This document shows positions 1 through 5,724 of a DNA stretch of 6,640 nt, one piece after another; position 1 is the first letter of the stretch, and the number at the start of each line of letters is the position of its first letter. The notes below the pieces were generated by a model that saw nothing but the letters and a program-made list of their open reading frames with translations, did not search any database and was not told the DNA's origin. This stretch comes from JAAZIN01 sp964464625 (GTDB taxonomy: Bacteria; Bacillota; Dethiobacteria; DTU022). Location of the stretch: positions 1 to 6,640 of the forward strand of contig CAYXKD010000094.1 of the NCBI GenBank assembly GCA_964464625.1, given 5' to 3'. Both the position numbers and the translations under genes were made by a program.

Positions 1-376
1 CGGCGCCGATAACGATCCTGACCGTCTCGTTGATCCAGCCCCAGTCATAGGCCAGTTTGAGAAAGAAAGCTGCTCCCAGGAGAAATACAACCATGCCGAT
101 GCGGTTCAGCCAGATTCCGCCTATTTTTGCCTCCAGGTCTCGCGGTTCTGCCCGGGGGCGCGGCGGAGGGGCTTCAAGAGGCCGCACCGCCGGGGCAATT
201 TTCCGCACAGCGGGTGTACTGGTCTTCTCCGGAGGTGGTTCCACCTGCCTTGCAGAACGGCTCTTTTCCATAAAGACTACCCATTCGTCGACCACCTTCA
301 GCCGTTCGCCCATTTTTTGCTGCTCTTCTCGCAGGGTCTTTACCTCTTCCTGGAGCCTGCGCAGCTCATCCTCCAT
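1..376 (-). CDS. DUF2339 family predicted membrane protein, N-terminal part (3' end beyond window)
   Basis: This open frame starts at ATG 376-374 and stays open to the left edge, giving 125 codons of an incomplete gene. Residues 1-30 are charged and heptad-like (MEDELRRLQEEVKTLREEQQ), so a short coiled coil is likely. Residues 47-80 are a Pro/Arg-rich linker. From about residue 81 comes the family signature LEAKIGGIWLNRIG, leading into the first membrane helix (about 92-110). This order of coiled coil, Pro-rich linker and 'IGG-W-NRIG' block is typical of DUF2339 proteins, which are long polytopic membrane proteins of unknown function. The start is supported by a GAGGTGA ribosome site 6 bases upstream. 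A TATAAT box sits about 180 bases upstream, so the gene probably has its own promoter. Function is unknown. The family call is fairly secure despite the truncation. Confidence 0.8.
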   Translation of the reverse strand, partial: MEDELRRLQEEVKTLREEQQKMGERLKVVDEWVVFMEKSRSARQVEPPPEKTSTPAVRKIAPAVRPLEAPPPRPRAEPRDLEAKIGGIWLNRIGMVVFLLGAAFFLKLAYDWGWINETVRIVIGA

Positions 377-649
377 GAAAACTCACCTCACTTTTTTCTC
401 GTCCAAAAACCAAGCGTCTGCTTCTACAATATGAAAGTATGGTAGCCGGATGGCAATTTACTCTGGATACTCCAGGTGGTTGATGATCCTTTTCAACGTT
501 TTTTCATGAATCATCAGTAGCAATTCTCCGCCAGAGCACCTTAATTGATACTCTATTATACCGTAAATATCTGAAAATACATAATGTGCGGAGAATATTT
601 GCCACCTGGGCGTGGTTGTCATAATTCCATGCAAGACTCCCTTGCCTGC
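377..649. other. Intergenic region between the Pr6Pr gene and the DUF2339 gene
   Basis: No convincing gene is seen here. Read on the minus strand it begins just after the Pr6Pr stop. It holds a weak 5-bp hairpin (GCAAG/CTTGC, 631-645) without a U-run, then a TATAAT promoter box (555-560), then roughly 170 bases of leader before the DUF2339 start. The leader contains an inverted repeat TGATGAT/ATCATCA (481-487 with 510-516) and an 18-codon minus-strand ORF (458-514, MIHEKTLKRIINHLEYPE) with a distant GGAG 12 bases upstream. This ORF could be a leader peptide but is more likely chance. No clear intrinsic terminator was found for the Pr6Pr gene. Confidence 0.5.
555..583 (-). promoter_or_regulatory. 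Candidate sigma-A-type promoter for the DUF2339 gene
   Basis: The minus strand carries a perfect TATAAT (plus-strand 555-560). Seventeen bases upstream is TATGTA (578-583), a poor match to TTGACA. The surroundings are AT-rich. Transcription would start near 548 and give a leader of about 170 bases ahead of the ATG at 376. The -10 box is strong; the -35 box is the weak point. Confidence 0.4.
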
Positions 650-1282
650 TCAGTAAGAAGCGGGAGGAGAGCCGGTGCGCTTTCGCCGGTCCAACAGGCG
701 ATCTGAACCGATGAGGAAAAGGCCCACGATCAAAAAAACAACTGTCAGGACGGCCAGCCACAGCAGCGCTCCGCCGTAGCCCAGTTTACCCACATCCATA
801 AAGAAATAAGGGTAGAAACCTGTCTTTGCGCCGCATAAAACGGTACACAGCCAGTACAGCAGCGGATAGATCGTCCAGAGAGGCAAATGGGCCCATTGCA
901 TCTCTCCTTTTCGATCAAAGAGCAGCCAGTCCAGGGCAAAACCCAGAGGTGCAACACTGTGGGTCAGGTGGTTGGTCAGATCAATACCGCTGGCGAAGAG
1001 CTCGCCCGGTTTCAGTAAAATATGAAATACCAGGCCCGTAATGATGATACTCAACAGAACAGCGCCGCGCAGGATTGCACGCGCCCGCCCACTGTCCGGG
1101 GAGATGAGGAAATAGAGAAGTGCCAGGGCAACAAGAATATTACTTTGAATGGTAAAGTAGCGCAGCGGTATGATATTGAAACCTTCGGAGTGTTGGAATA
1201 TGCTTAAATATATGCCTGCAATCACTGCAGCCAGCAGTATAAGCTTGAACACAGTAGAAACAAACCGGTTCACCACACGCAT
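650..1282 (-). CDS. Pr6Pr family six-helix integral membrane protein
   Basis: The 210-residue form starting at ATG 1282-1280 has six hydrophobic segments at about 11-28, 45-61, 70-90, 107-122, 134-152 and 171-193. It carries the motifs expected of Pr6Pr-family proteins: FTIQSN (43-48) before helix 2, LTHSVAPLGFALDWLLF (106-122) at helix 4, and YPYFFMD (157-163) after helix 5. The family is widespread in bacteria and its biochemical role is unknown. The conserved Asn, His and Asp residues lie near membrane boundaries. The tail is basic (RLLDRRKR), consistent with a cytoplasmic C-terminus. The frame is open for 65 codons upstream to ATG 1477-1475, but that extension has no family features. I chose the inner start because of family length and a G-rich ribosome site (G9, then 8 bases). 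ATG 1306-1304 is another option. It follows the sigma/anti-sigma genes on the same strand after 214 bases. Confidence 0.75.
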   Translation of the reverse strand: MRVVNRFVSTVFKLILLAAVIAGIYLSIFQHSEGFNIIPLRYFTIQSNILVALALLYFLISPDSGRARAILRGAVLLSIIITGLVFHILLKPGELFASGIDLTNHLTHSVAPLGFALDWLLFDRKGEMQWAHLPLWTIYPLLYWLCTVLCGAKTGFYPYFFMDVGKLGYGGALLWLAVLTVVFLIVGLFLIGSDRLLDRRKRTGSPPASY

Positions 1283-1290
1283 GAGTTTAT

Positions 1291-1299
1291 CCCCCCCCC
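1291..1299 (-). promoter_or_regulatory. Homopolymeric G9 ribosome-binding tract of the Pr6Pr gene
   Basis: Nine consecutive Gs on the minus strand, preceded by AA and followed by ATAAACTC, lie 8 bases before the chosen ATG (1282-1280). They act as the only plausible Shine-Dalgarno sequence for that start. A run of this length is unusual for a ribosome site and may be prone to length change. Confidence 0.5.
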
Positions 1300-1406
1300 T
1301 TCCCATTTCATTTACCTTAACTTTACCATATGCTCCAATAAATGCAACCTGATCGTCAATCTCCACTGTGGAGCTGCAGACAAAAAATATTGTTCCAGTG
1401 ATTTCG

Positions 1407-1431
1407 AAGAGGGGGCTGGATGCCCCCTCTT
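1407..1431 (-). terminator. Strong 10-bp hairpin after the anti-sigma gene (terminator or processing site)
   Basis: AAGAGGGGGC pairs perfectly with GCCCCCTCTT around a 5-base loop, and the stem is GC-rich. It begins 65 bases after the anti-sigma stop codon, where an operon terminator would be expected. The immediate downstream bases on the minus strand (CGAAATCACTGG) are not U-rich; a TATTTTTT run comes only about 18 bases later. It is therefore not a textbook intrinsic terminator and may be an attenuator or mRNA-stabilising structure between the sigma/anti-sigma genes and Pr6Pr. Confidence 0.45.
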
Positions 1432-1496
1432 GTTCCATCTCCTGTATATTTTTTCTACTGCTGGATGACAGAATCATTTACCGGGAGCATGGCGGT

Positions 1497-2744
1497 TCAG
1501 TCGTCAAGCTCCCTTTCAAATTGGCGGATGGCGCCGCTCTTTGCGTCGATCTCGTACTCGTACTCATAACCGCCGTGTTTGAACTCCACCTCGTAAACTG
1601 CGATACCATCTTCATAATCCAGCTTGATACTGTATCCGGTGATACTTCCGGCCGGGAGACCAGCATCCGCCAGAGCGATCTCCTTAGCTTTGATTTCCCC
1701 AATATATTCAGATGACGCCGGTGGTTGAGGCTTTGGTGTGGTGTCCGCTGTTATATTGTCATCATCGCGCTCCCTTTCAAATTGGCGGATGGCGCCGCTC
1801 TTTGCGTCGATCTCGTACTCGTACTCATAACCGCCGTATTTGAACTCCACTTCGTAAACCATGGCGCCGTGCTCCCAATCCATTTCCACTTTGACAGCGC
1901 GAACATCCGAAGCAGTTCTCCCGGCATGGTCGAAAGCGATTCTCTTCGCCGCCTCTGTGCCAATATAGGCCTTGTCGCTGGCTTTGCCCGCAGACTCCAC
2001 CTTATCGAGATCCGCGGCGCCCAGGCTGCAGAGGAGATTAAGGTCGTTTATGGAGAGGGGTACCAGATCCTCAAAGCGGTAGAGGCTGCTCTCTTCAGTA
2101 ATATTACGGATTAGTTGAGCCTTTCCATAAGTGATTCCATAAGTGTCTGCAAGCTCCTGAAGTTCTTTTTCATGAGAAATGACCTGGCTCAGGACCGCAC
2201 CGTTGAAGCTGCTGATCTTGAGGAGGTCGTCAATCTCCCGGGCCAATTTCATCTGCAGCTGTGCGCCTTTCACCGGATCACTGTTTTCCACGCTGATCAA
2301 AATGGAGTTGGCCAGCTCGCTCAGATATCCATTGCGCAGCATGGAGCCGATGATGGCGTTTACGGCGACATCAAGAGTGCTGCCTTTGAAATCCATATCA
2401 CCCATCACGACGGCACCGTCATCGTTCAGTGCATCTGTGCCCAGAACCTGCTCATGCCTGTTAATCCTGATTTCAATGCTGGGATTGACATCAAAAGAGA
2501 CGGTGGAATCAACGGTGTAATTGGTGTTGTAATAGTTGAAGCCCCCAATTCCCGCCAGCAGGATTAAGAGTGCTGCGGCGACGCCCGAAATCCGGGTGAT
2601 CCAGTGATTCTTTTTTTTCCTTTCTGTCAGGACGATCACTTCCCCTTTTTGCTTCTCCTGTGCGGAGAGCACGGAATCAAGAACATCGGGTACCATGCTG
2701 TTAAAGGCATGATTGATTTTCGCGTTGATCTCTTTATTCTCCAT
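1497..2744 (-). CDS. RsgI-like transmembrane anti-sigma factor with two C-terminal PepSY domains
   Basis: This is a 415-residue, probably single-pass membrane protein. Residues 1-50 form a hydrophilic cytoplasmic part (A-x-x-x-MVPDVLDSVLSAQE), the likely sigma-binding segment. Residues 52-69 are the membrane helix. Just outside is the RsgI-type middle domain, with the hallmark STVSFDVNPSIEIRINR (80-96) and the family's usual VLGTDALNDDG (100-110). In studied RsgI proteins the domain cleaves itself at the Asn-Pro bond; here that would be N87-P88. A helical region (about 125-255) follows, then PepSY-like domains at about 259-325 and 347-412 joined by a Pro-rich linker (336-345). The start has a GGAG site and overlaps the sigma gene's stop by 11 bases, so the pair is probably translationally coupled. 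It would hold the upstream ECF sigma factor at the membrane. The ligand sensed by the PepSY modules is unknown. Confidence 0.87.
   Translation of the reverse strand: MENKEINAKINHAFNSMVPDVLDSVLSAQEKQKGEVIVLTERKKKNHWITRISGVAAALLILLAGIGGFNYYNTNYTVDSTVSFDVNPSIEIRINRHEQVLGTDALNDDGAVVMGDMDFKGSTLDVAVNAIIGSMLRNGYLSELANSILISVENSDPVKGAQLQMKLAREIDDLLKISSFNGAVLSQVISHEKELQELADTYGITYGKAQLIRNITEESSLYRFEDLVPLSINDLNLLCSLGAADLDKVESAGKASDKAYIGTEAAKRIAFDHAGRTASDVRAVKVEMDWEHGAMVYEVEFKYGGYEYEYEIDAKSGAIRQFERERDDDNITADTTPKPQPPASSEYIGEIKAKEIALADAGLPAGSITGYSIKLDYEDGIAVYEVEFKHGGYEYEYEIDAKSGAIRQFERELDD
1508..1598 (-). repeat. Direct repeat copy B, 91 bp (3' half of second PepSY domain)
   Basis: This stretch matches 1769-1859 at 89 of 91 positions by eye. 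The two differences are G/A at 1577 (His against Tyr in the protein) and C/T at 1590 (silent). The copies are 261 bp apart, exactly 87 codons. It encodes the 'YEVEFKHGGYEYEYEIDAKS' part of PepSY 2 and a few residues beyond. Confidence 0.95.
1769..1859 (-). repeat. Direct repeat copy A, 91 bp (3' half of first PepSY domain)
   Basis: Partner of 1508-1598. DNA identity is almost complete within the 91 bp and drops sharply outside it. The 5' halves of the two PepSY domains share only a weak protein pattern (YIG..A..IA..AG). This suggests recent copying or gene conversion limited to the 3' halves. Confidence 0.95.
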
Positions 2745-3327
2745 TTTGCCGCTCTCCCTCCATAAGCAATTTTTTTAATTTCTTCAAGGCCCTGCTGTGC
2801 TTTGATAGAACAGTGGGCAGAGGTATACCGAAGGCTTTGGCAATTTCCCGGTGCTTTAAACCGGCAACCACGTGAAGGACAACTATCTGCCGTTCGATGT
2901 CGGACAATCTTTTCATACATTCAGTTAAAACAAGCCTGTCTTCCAGCGTCACCCTGTTATTTCTAACCAGATATTTTTCCCAATCCTCATCGGGCAGCGT
3001 CGAAGTTTTCTTATACTCCCTGAACTTCATCAGGCAGAGATTGCGCGTAATCGTCATAATCCAGGCCATGGGTTTTCCCTGTGAACGGTAACTTCCTGAC
3101 GCAGAGGCGATGCTGATATAGCACTCCTGCAGGACATCTTCCGCATCGTGGCTGTTCTTCAAAATAGAGAGCGCCAATCCGTAAACCGCGGCGCTGGTGG
3201 CATGGTAGAGTTCCACGAGCGCCTTCTTATCATTTTTAGCGATCCGATAGATGTAATGATCCAACAGTTCTTCCTTTCTCTGGGTTACATCTCTTCTTTT
3301 TGCTGATGCTGCACCGGCAACGGGCAT
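2734..3327 (-). CDS. ECF-type RNA polymerase sigma factor (sigma-70 family)
   Basis: This 197-residue protein has the two-domain ECF layout. Region 2 is at about 37-105: ALVELYHATSAAVYGLALSI, then the core-binding DAEDVLQECY (61-70), then the -10-recognising W-I-M-T-I-T-R-N-L (89-97). Region 4 is at about 135-187: LSDIERQIVVLHVVAGLKHREIA, then the helix-turn-helix G-I-P-L-P-T-V-L-S-K (167-176), ending in a basic helix ALKKLKKLL. There is no sigma region 3 and no extra C-terminal domain. Length is normal for ECF factors. The start at ATG 3327-3325 has a GGGGGTGG site upstream; a later start would also leave both domains intact. The gene overlaps the downstream anti-sigma gene by 11 bases, the usual sign of a sigma/anti-sigma pair. 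Autoregulation is usual for such operons, but I could not identify the promoter with confidence. The exact ECF group was not assigned. Confidence 0.92.
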   Translation of the reverse strand: MPVAGAASAKRRDVTQRKEELLDHYIYRIAKNDKKALVELYHATSAAVYGLALSILKNSHDAEDVLQECYISIASASGSYRSQGKPMAWIMTITRNLCLMKFREYKKTSTLPDEDWEKYLVRNNRVTLEDRLVLTECMKRLSDIERQIVVLHVVAGLKHREIAKAFGIPLPTVLSKHSRALKKLKKLLMEGERQNGE

Positions 3328-3353
3328 ATTCTAACCACCCCCTATTTTAATAA

Positions 3354-3384
3354 TGCATCAGAAAGCCGCTTTATTGCATCTGAA
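3354..3384. repeat. Paired direct repeat TGCATCAGAA / TGCATCTGAA, 21 bp apart
   Basis: Two 10-base copies differing at one position start at 3354 and 3375. The 21-bp period is two helical turns, so both sites would face the same side of the DNA. They sit 30-60 bases upstream of the sigma factor start, where an operator or activator site could act. The assignment as a binding site is inference. Confidence 0.4.
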
Positions 3385-3394
3385 TGAAAAATTG

Positions 3395-3424
3395 TTTACA
3401 TAAAGGACTTTAGCAAAGTAGAAA
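3395..3424 (+). promoter_or_regulatory. Weak candidate promoter for the lipoprotein / Lgt-like genes
   Basis: TTTACA (one mismatch to TTGACA) and TAGAAA (two mismatches to TATAAT) are separated by 18 bases. It is the best sigma-A-like pair I found on the plus strand upstream of 3625. An ECF-dependent promoter closer to the gene cannot be excluded. Confidence 0.25.
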
Positions 3425-3439
3425 TGAACCTGCAAGAGT

Positions 3440-3604
3440 ATGATGGCTAAGAGTAGCGGGATGCGACATGCCAAGGCAAATGACGCCGTTCCGGGTAAAA
3501 TCTTACGTCAATCCTTTGATTTTGTGGAAGGTGTTTCTAAGCAAATCGAGAATTTAAAGAATAGAGAGAAAAGCACAACCTGTTTTTACCGGTTTGTTCA
3601 ATAA
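3440..3604 (+). CDS. Doubtful small ORF, 54 codons, no recognised family
   Basis: An open frame runs from ATG 3440-3442 (with a second ATG directly after) to TAA 3602-3604, ending 20 bases before the lipoprotein start. The product would be a basic, soluble peptide with a possible amphipathic stretch near its middle (ILRQSFDFVEGVSKQIENLK). There is no signal peptide and no membrane segment. The ribosome site is poor, with AAGAG only a few bases before the ATG. I recognise no family. It may be the untranslated leader of the lipoprotein gene, a gene remnant or a small protein. The spacing to the next gene would suit an operon if it is real. Confidence 0.25.
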   Translation: MMAKSSGMRHAKANDAVPGKILRQSFDFVEGVSKQIENLKNREKSTTCFYRFVQ

Positions 3605-3624
3605 CGGGGAAAGGGAGGAACAGG

Positions 3625-5712
3625 ATGAAACAATTGCAAAAGAAGCAGTTTCTATTTGTTCTGGCAGTTGTCATGTTAATGGGGATAGCCGCATTGATGG
3701 GGGGGTGCGGGCCAACGAAAAAAATGGGTGCCTGGGTATCTGAAGGTCACATCAAGGAGCCGCTGAAGGCAGTTTGCGGCAGCAAAGTGGTTTCCATCGG
3801 TGATCTGGACACACATAAAGTGGAAGTGACTTTTCAAGCCGGCGCTTTTACCGGACCTACAGAGGTAATGCTCTTAAATCCTACCAAAGCACCGGGTTTT
3901 GACCCATCAAGGATGATCGGGTTGGGGCCCCCTATTGAAATCCGGGTGGGGACCAAGGAGAGCCGCTTTCTACAACCTGCAACTGTCAGGATCAAGTACG
4001 ATTCTGCTGAATTGGGGGAGGATCTGGAATCGGGTGCCTTAAGTAGTATTTACCATAACGGGAAGGAGTGGGAGCCCGTTAAAGTCGATGTGGACAGGGA
4101 AAACCAGATTATCAGCTTCCCTGTAAGCCATTCCGGCCTTTTCGGCGTAGCCAAACTACCCACGGATACACGAGTTGAGCAACATATCACCAACACGACC
4201 CTGGAGAGCTGGGTCAGTACACAAAGCAATAAAATCACGGAAGATGCTCTGGGAAAAATAATTGATGATACATTACAGGAGCAGCTGGAAATCGTTGATC
4301 AAAAGCTAAAGGAAGAGGTGCTCATTAGCATCATCGAGGATGATGCATGGGTAAAGATACTGGAGAACCTGGGCAAAGGCGATTCATCCAGCTTCAATGA
4401 GGAGCTGCAGAATCTTCTGGGATCAAAAATCGTGGAGATTGTACCCCATTCCACCCTGGTGGAGGCTTTGGAAAAAGTAACGGGCAGCGCAGAGCTAAAG
4501 CAGAAAGCAAGCCAGGCTGCTGAATACATAGCTGCAGGGAAAACCGCTGAAGCGGCCCAGCTTATCGGAGAACATTTCCCGGGCAAGTCCCTGCTCAATG
4601 CTGCTGTCGTTACTGCTGTTGCCGCCATGGAACACCAGCTCAAGGGCTGGGCCAATGAAGAGGTGGAAGCGGCCTACAATGTCTTTGTCAATGGAGCGAG
4701 CAGCTCCAATCCCTGGTGGGGATATGAAGCAAAGAAAGGGGATTTTGAGCAGATCTGGGAGCAGATGGGCGGAGCCGCCATTCAGCTTATCAACGGCGCC
4801 ATAGATGCCCAGGAACAGGCCCGGAAAGATGCCGGGCTGCCTCCTTTGACTGAGGCGGAAAAGGATGCTATTGCGGAGATGGTCAAGGCGGATCTGGAAA
4901 AGCAGTTCAAGGAGAGGCAATCTGCAGAAAAGGAGATTGCCCGGATCAAAGCAGAGTACCAGCAGATCTTCGATATGTTCAAAAATGAGGGCTTCCTGGA
5001 AAAAGGTGAGTTAGGCTGGTGCGAAGGAAAAGAGCTGGAGCAGCATCTCGATTCTCTCTTAAGCTTTGTTCGCAAGTTACTTAAGGATACGGGCAGAAGC
5101 CATGTGATCAGTAAGGGATCCCATACTGATGAGGCTGTCACGATCAAGGAACTTGAGAGCGCTGCCAAAGCCTGGTTTGGTGCTCCAAGCGATGAGGCTA
5201 GAAGTGAAGAATACGGCGGTTGGCTCCTGGAATCCTACGGCATCTCTTTGGGGCCAACTCTGGATGAAATTGTGGGTACTTATGGCGGGACAATGACCAT
5301 CCAGGAAGTTTATATATCGGATGCTTTGAAGGCTGAAATCGAGAAATCCAATGTTGAAGGATGCGACATCGCCATGCTCGCACAGCTTGAAAATATAAAA
5401 GGGGAGGCCAATCCTACTTCGCTGAGCATAATTAAAACATCGGATAGTGCGGGCAAACTACATTTTGACCCCGAAGACGGGGATGATGCCGGGTCGATAC
5501 TTTCATTTACCTATGGCAACGGCATTCTGGAGGTCAGCGATACAGTTACGCAGGAAGGAATGCCGGGGCAAATGGTGTATACCGGCCAGATTGAAGCGGA
5601 TGATGCCGGGGACAGCATTTCACTGAAAGGCAACATCAGGATGGAGATGCTGATCGGCGAATTGGGGCCGGGCCATTTCTATATTGATATGTTGCTTCAG
5701 GGCAGCAAGTAG
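3625..5712 (+). CDS. Large exported probable lipoprotein with ZU5-like domain and long helical region
   Basis: This 695-residue protein starts at an ATG with a strong GGGAGG site 6 bases upstream. Residues 1-28 form an export signal (basic MKQLQKKQ, hydrophobic 9-25) ending in M-G-G-C. Cys28 could be lipidated, although Met at -3 is unusual for a lipobox. Residues 40-178 resemble a ZU5-like beta domain: a 'VTFQAGAF' strand, 'LGPPIEIRV', 'PATVRIKYD', 'NGKEWEPV' and a closing 'VSHSGLFGV'. Residues 185-545 are mainly helical, Glu/Lys-rich and partly coiled-coil (especially 410-450). Residues 546-693 are beta-rich (EIVGTYGGTMTIQEV ... FTYGNGILEV) and resemble a lipocalin-like or repeat ligand domain. 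There are only four cysteines (28, 51, 466, 580). I do not recognise the whole protein. A surface-anchored structural or ligand-binding role is an inference. The Lgt-like gene follows after 12 bases, so they are probably co-transcribed. Confidence 0.85.
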   Translation: MKQLQKKQFLFVLAVVMLMGIAALMGGCGPTKKMGAWVSEGHIKEPLKAVCGSKVVSIGDLDTHKVEVTFQAGAFTGPTEVMLLNPTKAPGFDPSRMIGLGPPIEIRVGTKESRFLQPATVRIKYDSAELGEDLESGALSSIYHNGKEWEPVKVDVDRENQIISFPVSHSGLFGVAKLPTDTRVEQHITNTTLESWVSTQSNKITEDALGKIIDDTLQEQLEIVDQKLKEEVLISIIEDDAWVKILENLGKGDSSSFNEELQNLLGSKIVEIVPHSTLVEALEKVTGSAELKQKASQAAEYIAAGKTAEAAQLIGEHFPGKSLLNAAVVTAVAAMEHQLKGWANEEVEAAYNVFVNGASSSNPWWGYEAKKGDFEQIWEQMGGAAIQLINGAIDAQEQARKDAGLPPLTEAEKDAIAEMVKADLEKQFKERQSAEKEIARIKAEYQQIFDMFKNEGFLEKGELGWCEGKELEQHLDSLLSFVRKLLKDTGRSHVISKGSHTDEAVTIKELESAAKAWFGAPSDEARSEEYGGWLLESYGISLGPTLDEIVGTYGGTMTIQEVYISDALKAEIEKSNVEGCDIAMLAQLENIKGEANPTSLSIIKTSDSAGKLHFDPEDGDDAGSILSFTYGNGILEVSDTVTQEGMPGQMVYTGQIEADDAGDSISLKGNIRMEMLIGELGPGHFYIDMLLQGSK

Positions 5713-5724
5713 CTCAAGCAAAAC

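Larger units (their letters stand above)
1283..1496. other. Intergenic region between anti-sigma and Pr6Pr genes
   Basis: On the minus strand this 214-bp gap holds, in order, a strong hairpin (1407-1431), a perfect 13-base inverted repeat CTCCACAGTGGAG (1361-1373), a TTGACG element directly beyond it, and the G9 ribosome tract. No good -10 box lies at normal spacing from TTGACG. The best alternative, TTGCAT with TAAAGT 16 bases on, is weak. The palindrome beside a -35-like element could be an operator, but that is inference. The Pr6Pr reading frame is open across this region, and its translation there shows no recognisable domain. Confidence 0.45.
3328..3624. other. Divergent intergenic region between sigma factor and lipoprotein genes
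   Basis: This 297-bp region must hold the promoters for both transcription directions. The half near the sigma gene is AT-rich and contains a direct repeat (3354-3363 and 3375-3384). On the plus strand TTTACA (3395-3400) lies 18 bases before TAGAAA (3419-3424), a possible sigma-A promoter that would give a leader of about 190 bases for the lipoprotein. On the minus strand TGTAAAC upstream of the sigma gene is vaguely ECF-like, without a convincing -10 partner. A doubtful 54-codon ORF fills most of the plus-strand leader. Confidence 0.5.

Noticed and set aside
504..761. 85-codon minus-strand frame overlapping the end of the Pr6Pr gene
   Set aside because: It overlaps the Pr6Pr 3' end in another frame, has no ribosome site, and its product has no recognisable pattern.
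2115..2567. 150-codon plus-strand frame opposite the anti-sigma gene
   Set aside because: It is antisense to a well-supported RsgI-like gene; its composition is that expected from the reverse complement, with no ribosome site.
3424..3450. Eight-codon ORF (MNLQEYDG) as a leader peptide
   Set aside because: Too short, no ribosome site, and it overlaps the larger doubtful ORF in another frame.
3440..3600. Riboswitch in the lipoprotein leader
   Set aside because: I compared it by eye with remembered cores of cyclic-di-GMP and cobalamin riboswitches and found no match, and no terminator or sequestering stem near the ribosome site.
4495..4920. 141-codon minus-strand frame opposite the lipoprotein gene
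   Set aside because: It is a shadow of the helical part of the lipoprotein, with no start signals and no family pattern.
5469..5482. CCCCG-AAGA-CGGGG hairpin in the lipoprotein gene
   Set aside because: Only a 5-bp stem within coding sequence for an acidic loop; expected by chance in a GC-richer stretch.
5482..5610. Repeated GATGATGCCGGG (5482-5493 and 5599-5610)
   Set aside because: It encodes the same short Asp-Asp-Ala-Gly turn in two places of the beta domain; too short to claim a duplication.
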